Source of the DNA: Nitrospiraceae bacterium
Lineage (GTDB): Bacteria > Nitrospirota > Nitrospiria > Nitrospirales > Nitrospiraceae
Assembly (NCBI GenBank): GCA_009692155.1
Contig: SHZW01000001.1
Location: 124,001-188,000 of the forward strand
Direction of reading: 5' to 3'
DNA length: 64,000 bases
The notes beneath the pieces were generated by a model, which saw nothing but the letters and a program-made list of their open reading frames with translations, ran no database searches and was not told the origin of the DNA. A program made the translations under genes and the position numbers. Positions 1 to 11,641 of this stretch are shown here, piece after piece (positions within the stretch are counted from its first letter, which is position 1; each line of letters starts with the position of its first letter).

Positions 1-320
1 TCGGCCAGTTTCCGCTTCATCCGCTCGATTGCCCAGAACAAATTCACGGCGGTCGGACGCGTGGCCGCCAGTTCATCACAAATACCGGCGACGGCCCTGG
101 CGAACTCATCGTAGGACGTTGCCGTCACTGCTTGCGCGCCTAACGCAACGCCCATTGCTGCCGTCACGCCGATGGCGGGCGCGCCCCGCACTTTCAGATG
201 ACGGATCGCATTGGCCACCATCCGATAATCACGGCAATCGAGAAACTCGACCGCCCCAGGCAACCGGCTCTGATCCAGCAGCCGCACTGCCCCGTTTTTC
301 CATTCGACGGTTGGAACCAC
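1..320 (-). CDS. mtnA: methylthioribose-1-phosphate isomerase, N-terminal part (cut by window edge)
   Basis: This enzyme isomerises 5-methylthioribose-1-phosphate to the ribulose form in methionine salvage. Only about 106 N-terminal residues are inside the window. From a GTG at 318-320 the reading begins VPTVEWKNGAVRLLDQ and later contains VRGAPAIGVTAAMGVALGA, the conserved N-terminal segment of the family. No ATG lies in frame near the homology start, so the GTG is the best start. It is the last visible gene of the long minus-strand array and follows glmM by about 140 bases. The assignment rests on motif recognition. Confidence 0.85.
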   Translation of the reverse strand, partial: MVPTVEWKNGAVRLLDQSRLPGAVEFLDCRDYRMVANAIRHLKVRGAPAIGVTAAMGVALGAQAVTATSYDEFARAVAGICDELAATRPTAVNLFWAIERMKRKLA

Positions 321-328
321 GTTGCCCC

Positions 329-400
329 CTACGACCGCCGGCCCTGATGCTCCAGAATCGTAATCATGATAAGGATCAAGGCGGCCTGCGCCAGGAGCAT
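329..400 (-). CDS. possible small hydrophobic peptide between glmM and mtnA
   Basis: After the glmM stop (464-466) the same frame stays open to a TAG at 329-331. From the ATG at 400 it would encode 23 residues, mostly Leu, Ile, Ala and Met, ending in a polar EHQGRRS tail, so it resembles a single membrane helix. A GTG at 433 and a TTG at 457 are alternative starts. No convincing ribosome binding site is visible and no family is recognised. It may be only spacer. Confidence 0.25.
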   Translation of the reverse strand: MLLAQAALILIMITILEHQGRRS

Positions 401-463
401 GATCGCTTCGGCTGTCCCCGCTTTGCGCAGCACGGCGCCGGTAAAAAAAAGAAACAACCGCCG

Positions 464-1861
464 TTACCCCAAACGCGTGCGAACGACGCCGGCCAACTCT
501 TCAGCGACAGAACGAATGAGCGCCTCGCCCTCTCCCTCGACCATGATGCGAAGGAGCGGCTCCGTACCCGAATAGCGGACGAGGACCCGCCCGCGGCCGT
601 CGAGCTTCGCCTCGCCCTTTCGGAGCGCCTGCTGAAAGCCCGGCACACCGCTCAAATCCGGTTTTTCCTTCACCAAAATATTCACCAGTATCTGCGGAAC
701 CGGCTTCATGCATCCGACCAGATCCGACAAGGACCGACCGGATCGCTTCATGAGCGACAGGATCTGGAGCCCGGAAATCAGGCCGTCGCCTGTCGTATTG
801 TAATCGAGAAAGATCAGATGCCCCGATTGCTCGCCGCCGAAGTTGTATCCGCCGGCCATCATTTTCTCCAGCAGGTAACGGTCGCCGACCGCCGTGCGGA
901 CCAGTGCGATCCCGGCCTTCGCCAGCGCCCGCTCAAGGCCGAAGTTGCTCATCACGGTCCCCACCACGGTATTGCCTTTCAGTTCGCCTCGCGCCTTCAG
1001 ATCGATCGCCAGCGCCGCCACCGCGTGATCGCCGTCCACCACCGTGCCGCGCGCGTCAACGAATATCGCCCGGTCGGCATCCCCGTCATGGGCGATCCCG
1101 AGGTCGGCCTTGTGCGTCCGCACCGCATCTTGCAATCGCTGCGGGTGCATCGCGCCGCATCCGTCGTTGATGTTGGTGCCGTCCGGCTCATCACCGATGA
1201 CCCATACCGTCGCACCGAGCTCGCGAAATACTTTTGGAGACACCTTGTACGCCGCGCCATGCGCGCAATCGATCACGACCTTGAGACCCTGGAAATCCAT
1301 GTCGCGCGGCACGGATCGTTTGACAAACTCGATGTACCGCCCCTCGGCATCGTCGATCCGATAGGCTTTTCCGACCGCGCCGGCGGTCGGACGGTGATGT
1401 TCGATCTCGTTCGATGTGATCAGCGCTTCCATCCTGGACTCGAACTCGTCCGGCAGCTTCAATCCGTCGCTGGAAAAAAACTTGATGCCGTTGTCCTGGT
1501 AGGGATTGTGCGACGCGGAGAGCATCACCCCGGCGTCCGCCCGAAGGCTGCGGGTCAGGAACGCGATGCCGGGCGTCGGTATGGGACCGATCAAGTAGAC
1601 ATCCACCCCCATCGAGCAGATGCCGGACGTGAGCGCCGACTCCAGCATATAGCCCGACAGGCGGGTATCCTTGCCGATGACGATCTGGTGCCGGCCCGCC
1701 CGGCGCTTGAACAAATAGGCGGCCGCCCGGCCCAGCTTCATCGCCGTTTCGCTGGTCATCGGCTCGAGGTTGGCGACGCCCCGCACCCCGTCCGTGCCGA
1801 ACAATTTTACGGCTTTCACTGGCTTCGCCGTTTTAACGGGACGCACGGCTTTGGATCGCAT
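464..1861 (-). CDS. glmM: phosphoglucosamine mutase
   Basis: It converts glucosamine-6-phosphate to glucosamine-1-phosphate, the step before UDP-GlcNAc for peptidoglycan and lipopolysaccharide. The 465-residue product has the four-domain phosphohexomutase signature: FGTDGVRG at 21-28, the phosphoserine loop ASHNP with Ser117, the Mg-binding DGDADR at 259-264, the sugar-binding GEQSGH at 343-348 and the phosphate-binding [12 protein letters not shown] near the C-terminus. About 19 Lys/Val-rich residues precede the usual family start. The gene start overlaps the folP end by 29 bases, suggesting coupled translation. All key residues are present. Confidence 0.95.
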   Translation of the reverse strand: MRSKAVRPVKTAKPVKAVKLFGTDGVRGVANLEPMTSETAMKLGRAAAYLFKRRAGRHQIVIGKDTRLSGYMLESALTSGICSMGVDVYLIGPIPTPGIAFLTRSLRADAGVMLSASHNPYQDNGIKFFSSDGLKLPDEFESRMEALITSNEIEHHRPTAGAVGKAYRIDDAEGRYIEFVKRSVPRDMDFQGLKVVIDCAHGAAYKVSPKVFRELGATVWVIGDEPDGTNINDGCGAMHPQRLQDAVRTHKADLGIAHDGDADRAIFVDARGTVVDGDHAVAALAIDLKARGELKGNTVVGTVMSNFGLERALAKAGIALVRTAVGDRYLLEKMMAGGYNFGGEQSGHLIFLDYNTTGDGLISGLQILSLMKRSGRSLSDLVGCMKPVPQILVNILVKEKPDLSGVPGFQQALRKGEAKLDGRGRVLVRYSGTEPLLRIMVEGEGEALIRSVAEELAGVVRTRLG

Positions 1862-2744
1862 AGACCATCCTTACGACATCCTGCATCGCGTTGACATCAT
1901 GCACACGGACCACCCCGGCTCCTCGAAGCACGGCGACGGCTACCGCCGCGGCCGTTCCCATGAGCCGGTCATCGGTCCGACGGCCCAACACCTCGCCGAT
2001 GAACGCCTTCCTGGAGACCCCCACGAGGATCGGCCGTCCCAGCGACTGCAGAACATCGAGCCGGGCCAGCAAGGCGAGGTTATGGTCGAGATTTTTCCCA
2101 AATCCGATGCCCGGGTCAAGCAAGATATGATCTGCTGCAACGCCCGCCTGCATGACCGCCTGCATCCGTGTGTGCAGGAAATCGCGGACGTCATCCACAA
2201 CAGACCCGTAACGAGGAGCCTGCTGCATGGTTCGGGGCGTTCCCTGCATGTGCATCAGGACAAGCCCCGCGCCGGTCTCCGCCACCACTTCAGGCATCGC
2301 CGGATCGACCAGGCACGCGCTGATGTCGTTGACCATGGCGGCGCCGGAGTCAATCGCGGCCCTGGCCACCGCCGCCTTGGTGGTGTCCACCGACACCGGA
2401 ACCGACACTCGCCGGCACACTTCCTGAACAACGGGAATCAGCCGCCGGAGTTCCTCGGCCTCCGTCACCGGCTCCGCGCCTGGGCGGGAGGACTCGGCGC
2501 CGACATCGATCAAGTCGGCTCCCTCGTCAACCATCTCCAGCGCATGCTTCACCGCCGCGCCGGGATCGAGGTACCGTCCTCCGTCCGAAAACGAATCCGG
2601 GGTGACATTGAGCACACCCATGACCATCGGACGATCGAACACGAGCCGTCGCCCGCGCAGCAGCAAAATGGGAGCGGACTGGACTTGCGATTGCGACATC
2701 ACACTCAGCGAGTTGAACGAGTGGCGCATCCGTACCGGTCGCAC
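1833..2744 (-). CDS. folP: dihydropteroate synthase
   Basis: It condenses p-aminobenzoate with hydroxymethyl-dihydropterin diphosphate in folate synthesis. Signatures of the TIM-barrel fold are [35 protein letters not shown] and [10 protein letters not shown]. The longest frame gives 303 residues. The methionine at residue 16 (2699) may be the true start, because homology begins only near [13 protein letters not shown]; neither start has a strong ribosome binding site. It lies 28 bases after ftsH and overlaps glmM at its 3' end. An ftsH-folP-glmM order is common in bacteria. Confidence 0.93.
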   Translation of the reverse strand: MRPVRMRHSFNSLSVMSQSQVQSAPILLLRGRRLVFDRPMVMGVLNVTPDSFSDGGRYLDPGAAVKHALEMVDEGADLIDVGAESSRPGAEPVTEAEELRRLIPVVQEVCRRVSVPVSVDTTKAAVARAAIDSGAAMVNDISACLVDPAMPEVVAETGAGLVLMHMQGTPRTMQQAPRYGSVVDDVRDFLHTRMQAVMQAGVAADHILLDPGIGFGKNLDHNLALLARLDVLQSLGRPILVGVSRKAFIGEVLGRRTDDRLMGTAAAVAVAVLRGAGVVRVHDVNAMQDVVRMVYAIQSRASR

Positions 2745-2772
2745 GAACGCATTGTCATGAACTGGGACCGCG

Positions 2773-4584
<1,812 letters not shown>

Positions 4585-4675
4585 TCCGCCTCCTCACCGC
4601 CCACGGAGCCGCTGGTGCGGCCGACAATTGTGTTATCCTAACACAGGGCGCCGGAAACGCACAACCTTCGACCAT

Positions 4676-5223
4676 CTAGGTTTTGTGTCCCTCTTCATCC
4701 ACTTGATCGAGCACCGCCAGGTACGGAAGATTGCGGTATTGCTGCTAGTAATCCAGCCCGTACCCCACGACATATTTGTTGGAGATTTCAAACCCGACAT
4801 AGTCCACCTTCACCGCAATGTGCCGCCGCTTCGGCTTGCTCAACAGGGCGCAGACTTTGATGGATCGAGGCTTGCGTTTCGACAACGCCTTGACCAGATA
4901 CTGGACCGTCAGCCCGGAATCCACGATATCCTCCACCAGCAAGACGTCCCGCCCCTTAATGTCTTCCGTCAGATCGGTGACCATCTTCACCTTCCCCGAC
5001 GTCTTCGCCTTGGAGCCGTAGCTGGTGACGATCAGGAAATCCACGAGCAACGGCGCCCGGATGGCGCGGGCCAAATCGGCATAGAACGCGAAGGCCCCCT
5101 TCAGGATTCCGACGAGAATCAGATCCTTCCCCGCATAATCAGAGGCAATCTGACGCCCCAGCCTTCGATGCGGCGCTTCATGTCCTCCTGGGTCACGACC
5201 GGACGTCCAAAAATTTTCTCCAT
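4676..5223 (-). pseudogene. hpt: hypoxanthine phosphoribosyltransferase with one frameshift and one in-frame stop
   Basis: Purine-salvage phosphoribosyltransferase. The ATG at 5223 follows the ribosome binding site AAAGGG, and its frame reads MEKIFGRPVVTQEDMKRRIEG before running into a stop. The conserved body (LGRQIASDYAGKDLILVGIL, then DVLLVEDIVDSGLT, the PRPP-binding loop) lies in another frame, so one base is missing near 5160-5166; GAAGGCTGGGG would need to be GAAGGGCTGGGG. The body frame ends at TAG (4745-4747) after VVGYGLDY, but continuing past it gives QQYRNLPYLAVLD, the usual C-terminus, up to a second stop at 4676. The repaired gene would encode about 182 residues, normal for the family. 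No start codon exists in the body frame upstream. This is either real decay or sequence error. Confidence 0.8.
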
Positions 5224-5226
5224 ACT

Positions 5227-6708
5227 TTAGCCCTTTCCCTTCCTGCTCGTTTCGACCGGCACGATCTCCGCCACCAGGATGCGCCGGGTGGACGGCATCA
5301 CGCGAAAGCGCTGGTCTGTTCGATATCCCACGATCCAGAGGATGCCCTCCGGCGCAACCAGCAGCGGGACTCCAGCCCGCCGTTCGCGGGGCAGCTTGAT
5401 GTCGCAAAAATAATCCTGCACTTTCTTCCGGCGCCCGCCCATCCCCTGTGGGTGAAACACATCGCCTGCCTTCCAGGATCGAACCACAAGCGGATGCGTA
5501 AACCGATCGGCATCGAACCTCGCGATCTGTGTCCCTGTAGGCATGCCCGTGCCATCGGATGCCGGCGCATAACTGAGGCGAATCACATGTTCCGTCGGAG
5601 GCCAGACGATGGCGGACGGAACGCTCAGGCACAGACTGACCGCACGGTCCGATACGCCGCCGCCTGCATGCCGGCCGGCAGTCCGATTGGGGAAAAACCT
5701 GACGCGCTCATATTCCCTCACGACACTCGCCCCCCGCAGGGCCAGCGACGAGCCAGATCGTCCCCGCACAATCTTTTCCAGGACGGCTTCGGCAGATCCA
5801 AATGTGGGACTGTACGGACTCTGTGCCGCCTGCTGCATCACCCGGCGAATCACACGCCGCTGGAGCGCCACCGGCAGCTCCAACACGGCCATGCGCGAGA
5901 CCGCCAGCGACCGGTCATCACCCCGTTGCACATGCCGGCCGATCCACTCAGACGTCCATTGCTCAAGACAACGGTCGTCGTCACGCAGAATGTCCGCCTG
6001 GCGCGTCAGCGTGTCCACCACGGCGGGATTAAACTGCTTGAGAAGCGGCAGAAGTTGATGGCGGATACGGTTGCGCAGATACAGCGGCTTGGCGTTGCTG
6101 GAGTCCATCCGGAATGACACACCCTTTGCGCTCAAGTAGGTCAGCACATCGGTGCGGCTGACGTCGAGCAACGGACGCACGTACACGGCGTCGCGCACGG
6201 GGCGGATGCCGGCCAGGCCGGCGGCGCCCGATCCGCGCAGCATCCACATGACGAGCGTTTCCGCCTGATCGTCGGCCGTGTGGCCGAGCGCGATTTTCCC
6301 GGCACCGACCGCGGCCGCCGCGCGCCGCAGCGCGGCATAGCGCGCCTCGCGCGCCCGAGTCTGCAGGGACATGCCCTTGCGCTGGCTCGGTACACGAGAA
6401 AGATCAATCCGCTCGCAGGTCAGCGGAATGCCCAGGTCTGCGCAGAGACGGGATACGAAACGCGCGTCCTCTTCCGATTCCTCCCCCCTCAGCCCGTAAT
6501 TGATATGGAGCGCCGACAGCGTCAGCCGCTTCGCCTGCACGAGCGAGGCCAGCACATACAGCAGCGCGACCGAATCCGGGCCGCCCGAGACGGCCACCAA
6601 TAGATGATCTCCTGCGGCAAAGAGCTGCCGGGCCCTGGCTGAAGCGGCAACGTGCCGTTCGAGTTTGTGCCGGATGGCTTTCCGCTCAAGTTCAGGGGTC
6701 ATTACCAT
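5227..6708 (-). CDS. tilS: tRNA(Ile)-lysidine synthetase
   Basis: It ligates lysine to C34 of the CAU-anticodon tRNA-Ile so that AUA codons are read correctly. The PP-loop motif SGGPDS is at residues 41-46 in the N-terminal ATPase domain, followed by GLRGEESEEDARF and LGHTADDQAETLVMWMLRGSG. The C-terminal third holds the TilS substrate-binding region (GDVFHPQGMGGRRKKVQDYF). Its 493 residues fit the longer family members. It ends 4 bases before the hpt start, an operon-like spacing. Confidence 0.95.
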   Translation of the reverse strand: MVMTPELERKAIRHKLERHVAASARARQLFAAGDHLLVAVSGGPDSVALLYVLASLVQAKRLTLSALHINYGLRGEESEEDARFVSRLCADLGIPLTCERIDLSRVPSQRKGMSLQTRAREARYAALRRAAAAVGAGKIALGHTADDQAETLVMWMLRGSGAAGLAGIRPVRDAVYVRPLLDVSRTDVLTYLSAKGVSFRMDSSNAKPLYLRNRIRHQLLPLLKQFNPAVVDTLTRQADILRDDDRCLEQWTSEWIGRHVQRGDDRSLAVSRMAVLELPVALQRRVIRRVMQQAAQSPYSPTFGSAEAVLEKIVRGRSGSSLALRGASVVREYERVRFFPNRTAGRHAGGGVSDRAVSLCLSVPSAIVWPPTEHVIRLSYAPASDGTGMPTGTQIARFDADRFTHPLVVRSWKAGDVFHPQGMGGRRKKVQDYFCDIKLPRERRAGVPLLVAPEGILWIVGYRTDQRFRVMPSTRRILVAEIVPVETSRKGKG

Positions 6709-6729
6709 GCCATCACCACAATACCGTCA

Positions 6730-7677
6730 TCACGAACCGGGCACAGGCTGGGGGTCGGCCTTCAGGGCCTGCCGCGCCTGCCGGACATCGCGTTCAATAC
6801 AGGCCGACAGCTCTTCCGCGCTATGAAACGTCTGATCTCCCCGCACCCGCTCGACAAACTCCACGCGGATCGTCTGGCCGTACAGATTCTCCTGCGCATC
6901 GAGCAGCGAGACTTCGAGCAGCCGCTCCCCGGCCCCGAACGTCGGCCGTGTCCCGATGTACGAGACGGACTCGAAGGTGCGCGTCCCCCACAGCGTTTTC
7001 GTCGCATAGACGCCGTCCGCCGGAATCACCCGGTCCGGCGGCAGCTTCAGATTGGCGGTCGGCCAGCCCAGCGTCTGTCCGCGCTGTTCGCCCGTCACCA
7101 CGACCCCGATCAGCGAATAATACCGTCCCAGGTACCGCGACGCACCGTGCACGTCACCGCCTTGAATGCGTTGCCGGATACGCGTGGAGCTGACGACCTC
7201 ACCGTCCGCACGCAGCGGCTGAACAGGATGCACCTGGAAGCCGGCTTCAAGGCCGAATCGGACGAGATCGGCCGTGCGTCCCACCCGGCCCTTACCGAAC
7301 GCAAAATGCTCTCCGACAAACAGGTCTTTCACACCGACCCCATCGCGGAGCACCTGCTGCATGAACTGATCCGGCGTCAACGCCGCAAAGGCCGTCGTAA
7401 ACTCCAGTACCAGCACTTCGGCTATTCCCGCGTCACGGAAATAGGCCAGCTTCTCGTCCGGCATCGTCAGGAACCGGAGATCCGCGTGAGGGGCCAGCAC
7501 TTTCACAGGATGGGGATCGAACGTCAGCACCATCGGCGTTCCGCCGGCCTCATTCGCCCGCCGAACCACATCGCGGAGCAATTCGCGATGGCCGAGATGC
7601 TGGCCGTCGAAATTACCGATGGTGAGAACCGGATGGGGAACTCGCTGGTGAGCGGCCAGGCCCCGCGTGATCTTCAT
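6730..7677 (-). CDS. ribF: bifunctional riboflavin kinase / FAD synthetase
   Basis: It phosphorylates riboflavin to FMN and adenylates FMN to FAD. The N-terminal nucleotidyltransferase domain shows TIGNFDGQHLGH at 19-30. The kinase domain starts near residue 185 with GVVVTGEQRGQTLGWPTANL, where PTAN at 206-209 binds metal and nucleotide. Its 315 residues match the bifunctional prokaryotic form. It is packed directly after hemB, whose stop ends at 7678, and before tilS. Confidence 0.96.
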   Translation of the reverse strand: MKITRGLAAHQRVPHPVLTIGNFDGQHLGHRELLRDVVRRANEAGGTPMVLTFDPHPVKVLAPHADLRFLTMPDEKLAYFRDAGIAEVLVLEFTTAFAALTPDQFMQQVLRDGVGVKDLFVGEHFAFGKGRVGRTADLVRFGLEAGFQVHPVQPLRADGEVVSSTRIRQRIQGGDVHGASRYLGRYYSLIGVVVTGEQRGQTLGWPTANLKLPPDRVIPADGVYATKTLWGTRTFESVSYIGTRPTFGAGERLLEVSLLDAQENLYGQTIRVEFVERVRGDQTFHSAEELSACIERDVRQARQALKADPQPVPGS

Positions 7678-8652
7678 TCAGTGGTTCAGCAATCGAGCCG
7701 CGTCTTTGGCGAAGTAGGTCAGGATCATATCGGCGCCCGCCCGCTTGATGGCCAGCAACGACTCCATCATCGCGCGGGATTCATCCAGCCAGCCGGCACG
7801 CGCCGCCGCCTTGATCATGCTGTATTCGCCGCTCACCTGGTAGGCCGCGATCGGCACCGTCGTGCTGGCTCGGGCGGCGGCGATGATGTCGAGATACGGC
7901 AGCGCCGGCTTGACCATGACGATGTCGGCACCCTCTTGAATATCCGACCGGATCTCCCGCAAGGCCTCGCGCACATTCGCCGGGTCCATCTGATAGGACT
8001 GCCGGTCGCCAAACTGCGGGGAAGAGTTGGCCGCGTCACGAAACGGCGCGTAAAAACACGAGGCGAACTTGGCGGCATAGGCCATGATCGGCAGTTCCGG
8101 GAAACCGGCCTTGTCCAACTCGTCACGAATCGCCTGCACACGCCCATCCATCATGTCGGACGGGGCCACCATGTCGGCCCCGGCTTCCGCATGGGTCCGC
8201 GCCATCGCCCGCAGACATTCCAGTGTCTCGTCGTTCAGGATGCGTCCGTCCTTCACCAAACCACAGTGTCCATGGGTCGTATATTCGTCGATACACACAT
8301 CCGTAATGACCATGAGGTCCGGCACCTGATCTTTCAGTGCGCGGACGGCCTGCGGCACGATTCCCTTGGGATCATAGGCCCCCGTACCGCGCTCATCTTT
8401 CTTGTCCGGCACGCCGAACAGAATCACGGCTGGAATCCCGAGCATCTTCACGTCAGCCGCTTCCTTGATCAGCAGATCCACCGAAATCCGGCACTGCCCC
8501 GGCATCGAGGGAATCTCCTCCCGACGATCTTTCCCGACCGTCACGAACATCGGATAGATCAGATCGGACACCGCCAGCCGCGTCTCCCTGACCAGTCGGC
8601 GCAGGGGTTCGCTCTGCCGCAACCGTCTCAGTCTGTGCCGTGGAAACGCCAT
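7678..8652 (-). CDS. hemB: delta-aminolevulinic acid dehydratase (porphobilinogen synthase)
   Basis: It condenses two 5-aminolevulinate molecules into porphobilinogen. The two Schiff-base lysines are visible as YAAKFAS (Lys195) and [10 protein letters not shown] (Lys248). The metal site reads [14 protein letters not shown] with Cys120 and Cys130; the middle cysteine of the three-Cys zinc form is replaced by Asp or Glu, a known variant type. Length is 324 residues. It is part of the heme gene array between the CBS gene and ribF. Confidence 0.97.
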   Translation of the reverse strand: MAFPRHRLRRLRQSEPLRRLVRETRLAVSDLIYPMFVTVGKDRREEIPSMPGQCRISVDLLIKEAADVKMLGIPAVILFGVPDKKDERGTGAYDPKGIVPQAVRALKDQVPDLMVITDVCIDEYTTHGHCGLVKDGRILNDETLECLRAMARTHAEAGADMVAPSDMMDGRVQAIRDELDKAGFPELPIMAYAAKFASCFYAPFRDAANSSPQFGDRQSYQMDPANVREALREIRSDIQEGADIVMVKPALPYLDIIAAARASTTVPIAAYQVSGEYSMIKAAARAGWLDESRAMMESLLAIKRAGADMILTYFAKDAARLLNH

Positions 8653-8659
8653 GCGCGCC

Positions 8660-9052
8660 TTATTTTCTCGGGAGATTGGTCAGAAACACGACCAGATCCC
8701 GCACCGAGATCATCCCCACCAGTTTCCCCTTCCGCATGACGCCGAGATGCCGCAAGTGCGACTTCGCCATCATATCGTTGGCATCCAGCAGCGTCTTATC
8801 CTCTTCAATCCCCAGAATCGGCGCCGACATCAGCTGCTCGACCGTGGTTTTGGAGGCATCGAGCCCCACCGCAACAATGCGGCGGACCATATCGGTATCC
8901 GTGAGAATGCCGATGATCTCCTTGTTGCGCGTCACGAACAGGCTGCCGATGTTGCGGTCCCGCATCAGCGCCGCCGCCGCCCGCGCGTCCATATCGCGAT
9001 CCACCGTGATGAACTTCTCAATGGGCACCATGAATGATTTCACCGGAACCAT
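8660..9052 (-). CDS. tandem CBS-domain protein
   Basis: A 130-residue stand-alone pair of CBS domains, a fold that usually binds adenosine nucleotides as an energy or ligand sensor. The first repeat holds [20 protein letters not shown] and the second [21 protein letters not shown]. No catalytic domain is attached. It sits 7 bases before hemB and after the cobA-hemD fusion, so it may modulate tetrapyrrole synthesis, but that is only inferred from position. A related gene lies at 33487-33887. Confidence 0.85.
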   Translation of the reverse strand: MVPVKSFMVPIEKFITVDRDMDARAAAALMRDRNIGSLFVTRNKEIIGILTDTDMVRRIVAVGLDASKTTVEQLMSAPILGIEEDKTLLDANDMMAKSHLRHLGVMRKGKLVGMISVRDLVVFLTNLPRK

Positions 9053-9092
9053 ACGAGTCTCCTCCGTTCAGAAAGTGAATGGCACTGCTTCT

Positions 9093-10649
9093 TCAACACC
9101 GTACCGGCACACCCTCGCGACACGTCGAAAAATACTGGACGATGGCTTCCACCAGCGCAGGAATCGTGTTCTCGGCCGCCGTGATCGTCACCGGAAGCCC
9201 CTCCTCCGCGGCCGTCTTCGCCGTGATCGGCCCGATGCAGGCGACGACGACACCGCCGGTCAACCGGCGCATCTCATCCCGGCTGCGAAAGAGCCCGGAG
9301 AAATTCCGCACCGTCGACGAACTGGCGAAGGTCAGCACGTGGAGCGCCTGCTTCTTCAAAAGATCCTTCACGCGGTCGGCCTCGACTTCCGGCAGGACCG
9401 TGCGGTACGCGGTCACCACCTGCACGTCGGCGCCTAGCGCCCGCAACTGCTCCGGCAAAATCTCCCGCGCCACGGCCGCGCGCGGAATCAACACGCGCTG
9501 CCCCTTGACGCCGGCCGCCTTCATCGCCTCGATCAGCCCTTCCGCCTGATATTCGGCGGGAATCACATCGGCGCGCAGCCCGTACGAAGCCAGGGCTTCG
9601 GCCGTGCGGGGGCCGATACAACAGAGCCGGAGGCCGGCAACCGCCCGTCCGTCCAGCCCCTTGTGCTGCAGGCGCTCCATGAACGGCTGCACCCCGTTCA
9701 CGCTGGTGAACACCAGCCACTGATATCGAGACAGACCGGCAATCGCCTCGTCCAGTTCGGCCCAACTGCCGGGAGGCACGATCTGAATCGTGGGACATTC
9801 TACAGGCTCCGCGCCTTGTTCGACCAGGAGACCTGACAGCTCGCCGGCCTGTGCGCGGGCCCTGGTCACCAGCACCCGCTTGCCGAACAGCGGCCGCGTT
9901 TCGAACCAGTTCAACTGCTCCCGGAGACGCACCACTTCGCCGACTACGATGACGGACGGCGGTTCAATCCGGGCCTCCGCCGCCTTGTCGGCGATGGTGC
10001 CCAGCGTTCCGACCACCGTGCGCTGGCTGGATTTTGTGCCCCATCGGATGACGGCCGCCGGCGTGTCGGCCGGTTTGCCTTCGCGCCGCAGATTCGTCAC
10101 GATCGCGGGAAGATTCTTGACACCCATGAGAAACACCAGCGTCCCGTGCGCCGTCGCCAGGCGGGGCCACTCCAGCGCTTCCGTGTCTTTTGTCGGATCC
10201 TCGTGGCCTGTCACAAATGTAACTGTGGATGCCAATGTCCGGTGCGTCACGGGAATGCCCGCGTACGCCGGCGCCGCCACCGCCGATGTCACGCCGGGCA
10301 CGACTTCAAACGGCAGGCCCGCACCGGCCACGGCTTCAGCCTCCTCGCCCCCCCGCCCGAACACAAACGGATCCCCGCCTTTCAGCCGCACGACGATCTT
10401 GCCTGCACGGGCCTTCTCGATCAGCAGCCGATTGATCTCGCTCTGATCCTGATATTGTCCCCGCCCGCGCCGCCCCACATAAATCCGCTCGGCCTTGGCC
10501 GGCGCGAAATCCAGCAGGACAGGGTTTGCCAGGTAATCGTACAGGACCACGTCGGCCCGCTCCAGGCACTCCTTGCCGCGGAGCGTCAGCAGTTTCGGAT
10601 CGCCGGGGCCGGCGCCGACCAGATAGATGATTCCGGTTTTCTTTCCCAC
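9093..10649 (-). CDS. cobA-hemD: uroporphyrinogen-III C-methyltransferase / uroporphyrinogen-III synthase fusion
   Basis: A 518-residue two-domain enzyme. Residues 1 to about 245 are the SAM-dependent methyltransferase that makes precorrin-2, with LVGAGPGDPKLL at 10-21 and GGDPFVFGRGGEE at 91-103. From about residue 256 (KRVLVTRARAQAGELSGLL) it is uroporphyrinogen-III synthase, which closes the tetrapyrrole ring. The fusion places the heme/siroheme branch point in one polypeptide. The siroheme route could be completed by the dehydrogenase-ferrochelatase at 27685-28317. hemC lies 4 bases upstream. Confidence 0.95.
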   Translation of the reverse strand: MGKKTGIIYLVGAGPGDPKLLTLRGKECLERADVVLYDYLANPVLLDFAPAKAERIYVGRRGRGQYQDQSEINRLLIEKARAGKIVVRLKGGDPFVFGRGGEEAEAVAGAGLPFEVVPGVTSAVAAPAYAGIPVTHRTLASTVTFVTGHEDPTKDTEALEWPRLATAHGTLVFLMGVKNLPAIVTNLRREGKPADTPAAVIRWGTKSSQRTVVGTLGTIADKAAEARIEPPSVIVVGEVVRLREQLNWFETRPLFGKRVLVTRARAQAGELSGLLVEQGAEPVECPTIQIVPPGSWAELDEAIAGLSRYQWLVFTSVNGVQPFMERLQHKGLDGRAVAGLRLCCIGPRTAEALASYGLRADVIPAEYQAEGLIEAMKAAGVKGQRVLIPRAAVAREILPEQLRALGADVQVVTAYRTVLPEVEADRVKDLLKKQALHVLTFASSSTVRNFSGLFRSRDEMRRLTGGVVVACIGPITAKTAAEEGLPVTITAAENTIPALVEAIVQYFSTCREGVPVRC

Positions 10650-10653
10650 CGTC

Positions 10654-11601
10654 TCAGGCTCTCCCGTAAATCTCGTTCAGAATCGTCTCGCCTCCCTGGC
10701 GAAGCAACTGCTCCGCCAGGCGTGTGCCCAGTTCGCGCGCGTCAGCCGCAGGACCCTCGACGCTGTCTCGAACGAGTCGTCGTCCGTCCACGCTCGCGAC
10801 CAGTCCATCCAGACGAAGCCGTGTCCCTGAGAGCGTCGCATGGGCGGCGATCGGCACCTGGCAGCCCCCCTCGAGCCGGTCCAGCAGCGCGCGCTCGGCT
10901 GTCACGGCCGTTCGTGTCGGCGGATGTTCCAGCGCCGCAACAATTTCACGCACAAATTCGTCGTTCCGGCGTCCTTCAAGTCCCAATGCGCCTTGCCCGA
11001 TAGCCGGGAGGCTCACCTCGGACGGCAAATATTCCGTGATCTGTTCGGCCCATCCCATCCGCTTGAGACCGGCGGCTGCCAGCACGATCGCGTCGAACTC
11101 GCCGTCCCGTAATTTCCTGAGCCGCGTATCGAGATTGCCGCGCAACATCTCGATTTTCAGATCAGGCCTGCGATGCAGCAGCTGCGCCTGACGGCGCAGA
11201 CTGCTCGTGCCGACCCGGGCGCCCCGCGGCAACTCATCCAGCAGCTTCGCATCCCGGCTGATCAACGCATCGCGCGGGTCCTCCCGCGCCGGCATGCACA
11301 GAATGTCGAGTCCCTCAGGCAGTGCCGTCGGCACGTCCTTCATGCTATGGACGGCCAGATCGATCGTCTCCTGCAACAGCGCTTCCTCGATTTCCTTGAC
11401 GAAGAGCCCCTTCCCACCGATCTTCGCCAGCGGCACATCCAGGATTTTGTCGCCGGACGTCTTGATCCGCTGCAGCGTGACCGGGACATCCGGGGCGATT
11501 TCACGCAGTCTCGCCTGCACCCACTCGGCCTGCCAGATTGCCAGGCGGCTTGCGCGTGTCCCCAACACCAGCGACCGGCGCGCGGTCTTCACGCCTCCCA
11601 T
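10654..11601 (-). CDS. hemC: hydroxymethylbilane synthase (porphobilinogen deaminase)
   Basis: It polymerises four porphobilinogens into hydroxymethylbilane. Cys247 in EGGCQVPIAAHA carries the dipyrromethane cofactor. The catalytic Asp lies in SMKDVPT (Asp89), and the substrate-binding SSLRRQAQ and RGNLDTRL follow. Its 315 residues match the family. A repeat element of about 213 bp separates it from the upstream zinc-ribbon gene, unlike the tight junction with cobA-hemD downstream. Confidence 0.97.
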   Translation of the reverse strand: MGGVKTARRSLVLGTRASRLAIWQAEWVQARLREIAPDVPVTLQRIKTSGDKILDVPLAKIGGKGLFVKEIEEALLQETIDLAVHSMKDVPTALPEGLDILCMPAREDPRDALISRDAKLLDELPRGARVGTSSLRRQAQLLHRRPDLKIEMLRGNLDTRLRKLRDGEFDAIVLAAAGLKRMGWAEQITEYLPSEVSLPAIGQGALGLEGRRNDEFVREIVAALEHPPTRTAVTAERALLDRLEGGCQVPIAAHATLSGTRLRLDGLVASVDGRRLVRDSVEGPAADARELGTRLAEQLLRQGGETILNEIYGRA

Positions 11602-11641
11602 CCGCGTGCCTCGCGTCCGGACTTACCGGCTGGCTTCATGC

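Noticed and set aside
29-1894. A 621-codon open frame on the plus strand opposite glmM, and similar long frames such as 2803-4641 and 6652-8739.
   Set aside because: They are antisense shadows of glmM, ftsH and ribF/hemB, Arg/His/Pro-rich with no domains; high GC creates such frames.
4745-4747. TAG in hpt as a recoding event (pyrrolysine or read-through).
   Set aside because: No recoding signal or machinery is visible, and the same gene has a frameshift; decay or error is simpler.
5227-5632. A 295-residue protein fusing an N-terminal stretch to Hpt.
   Set aside because: The N-terminal part is an out-of-frame reading of tilS; the fusion results from the hpt frameshift.
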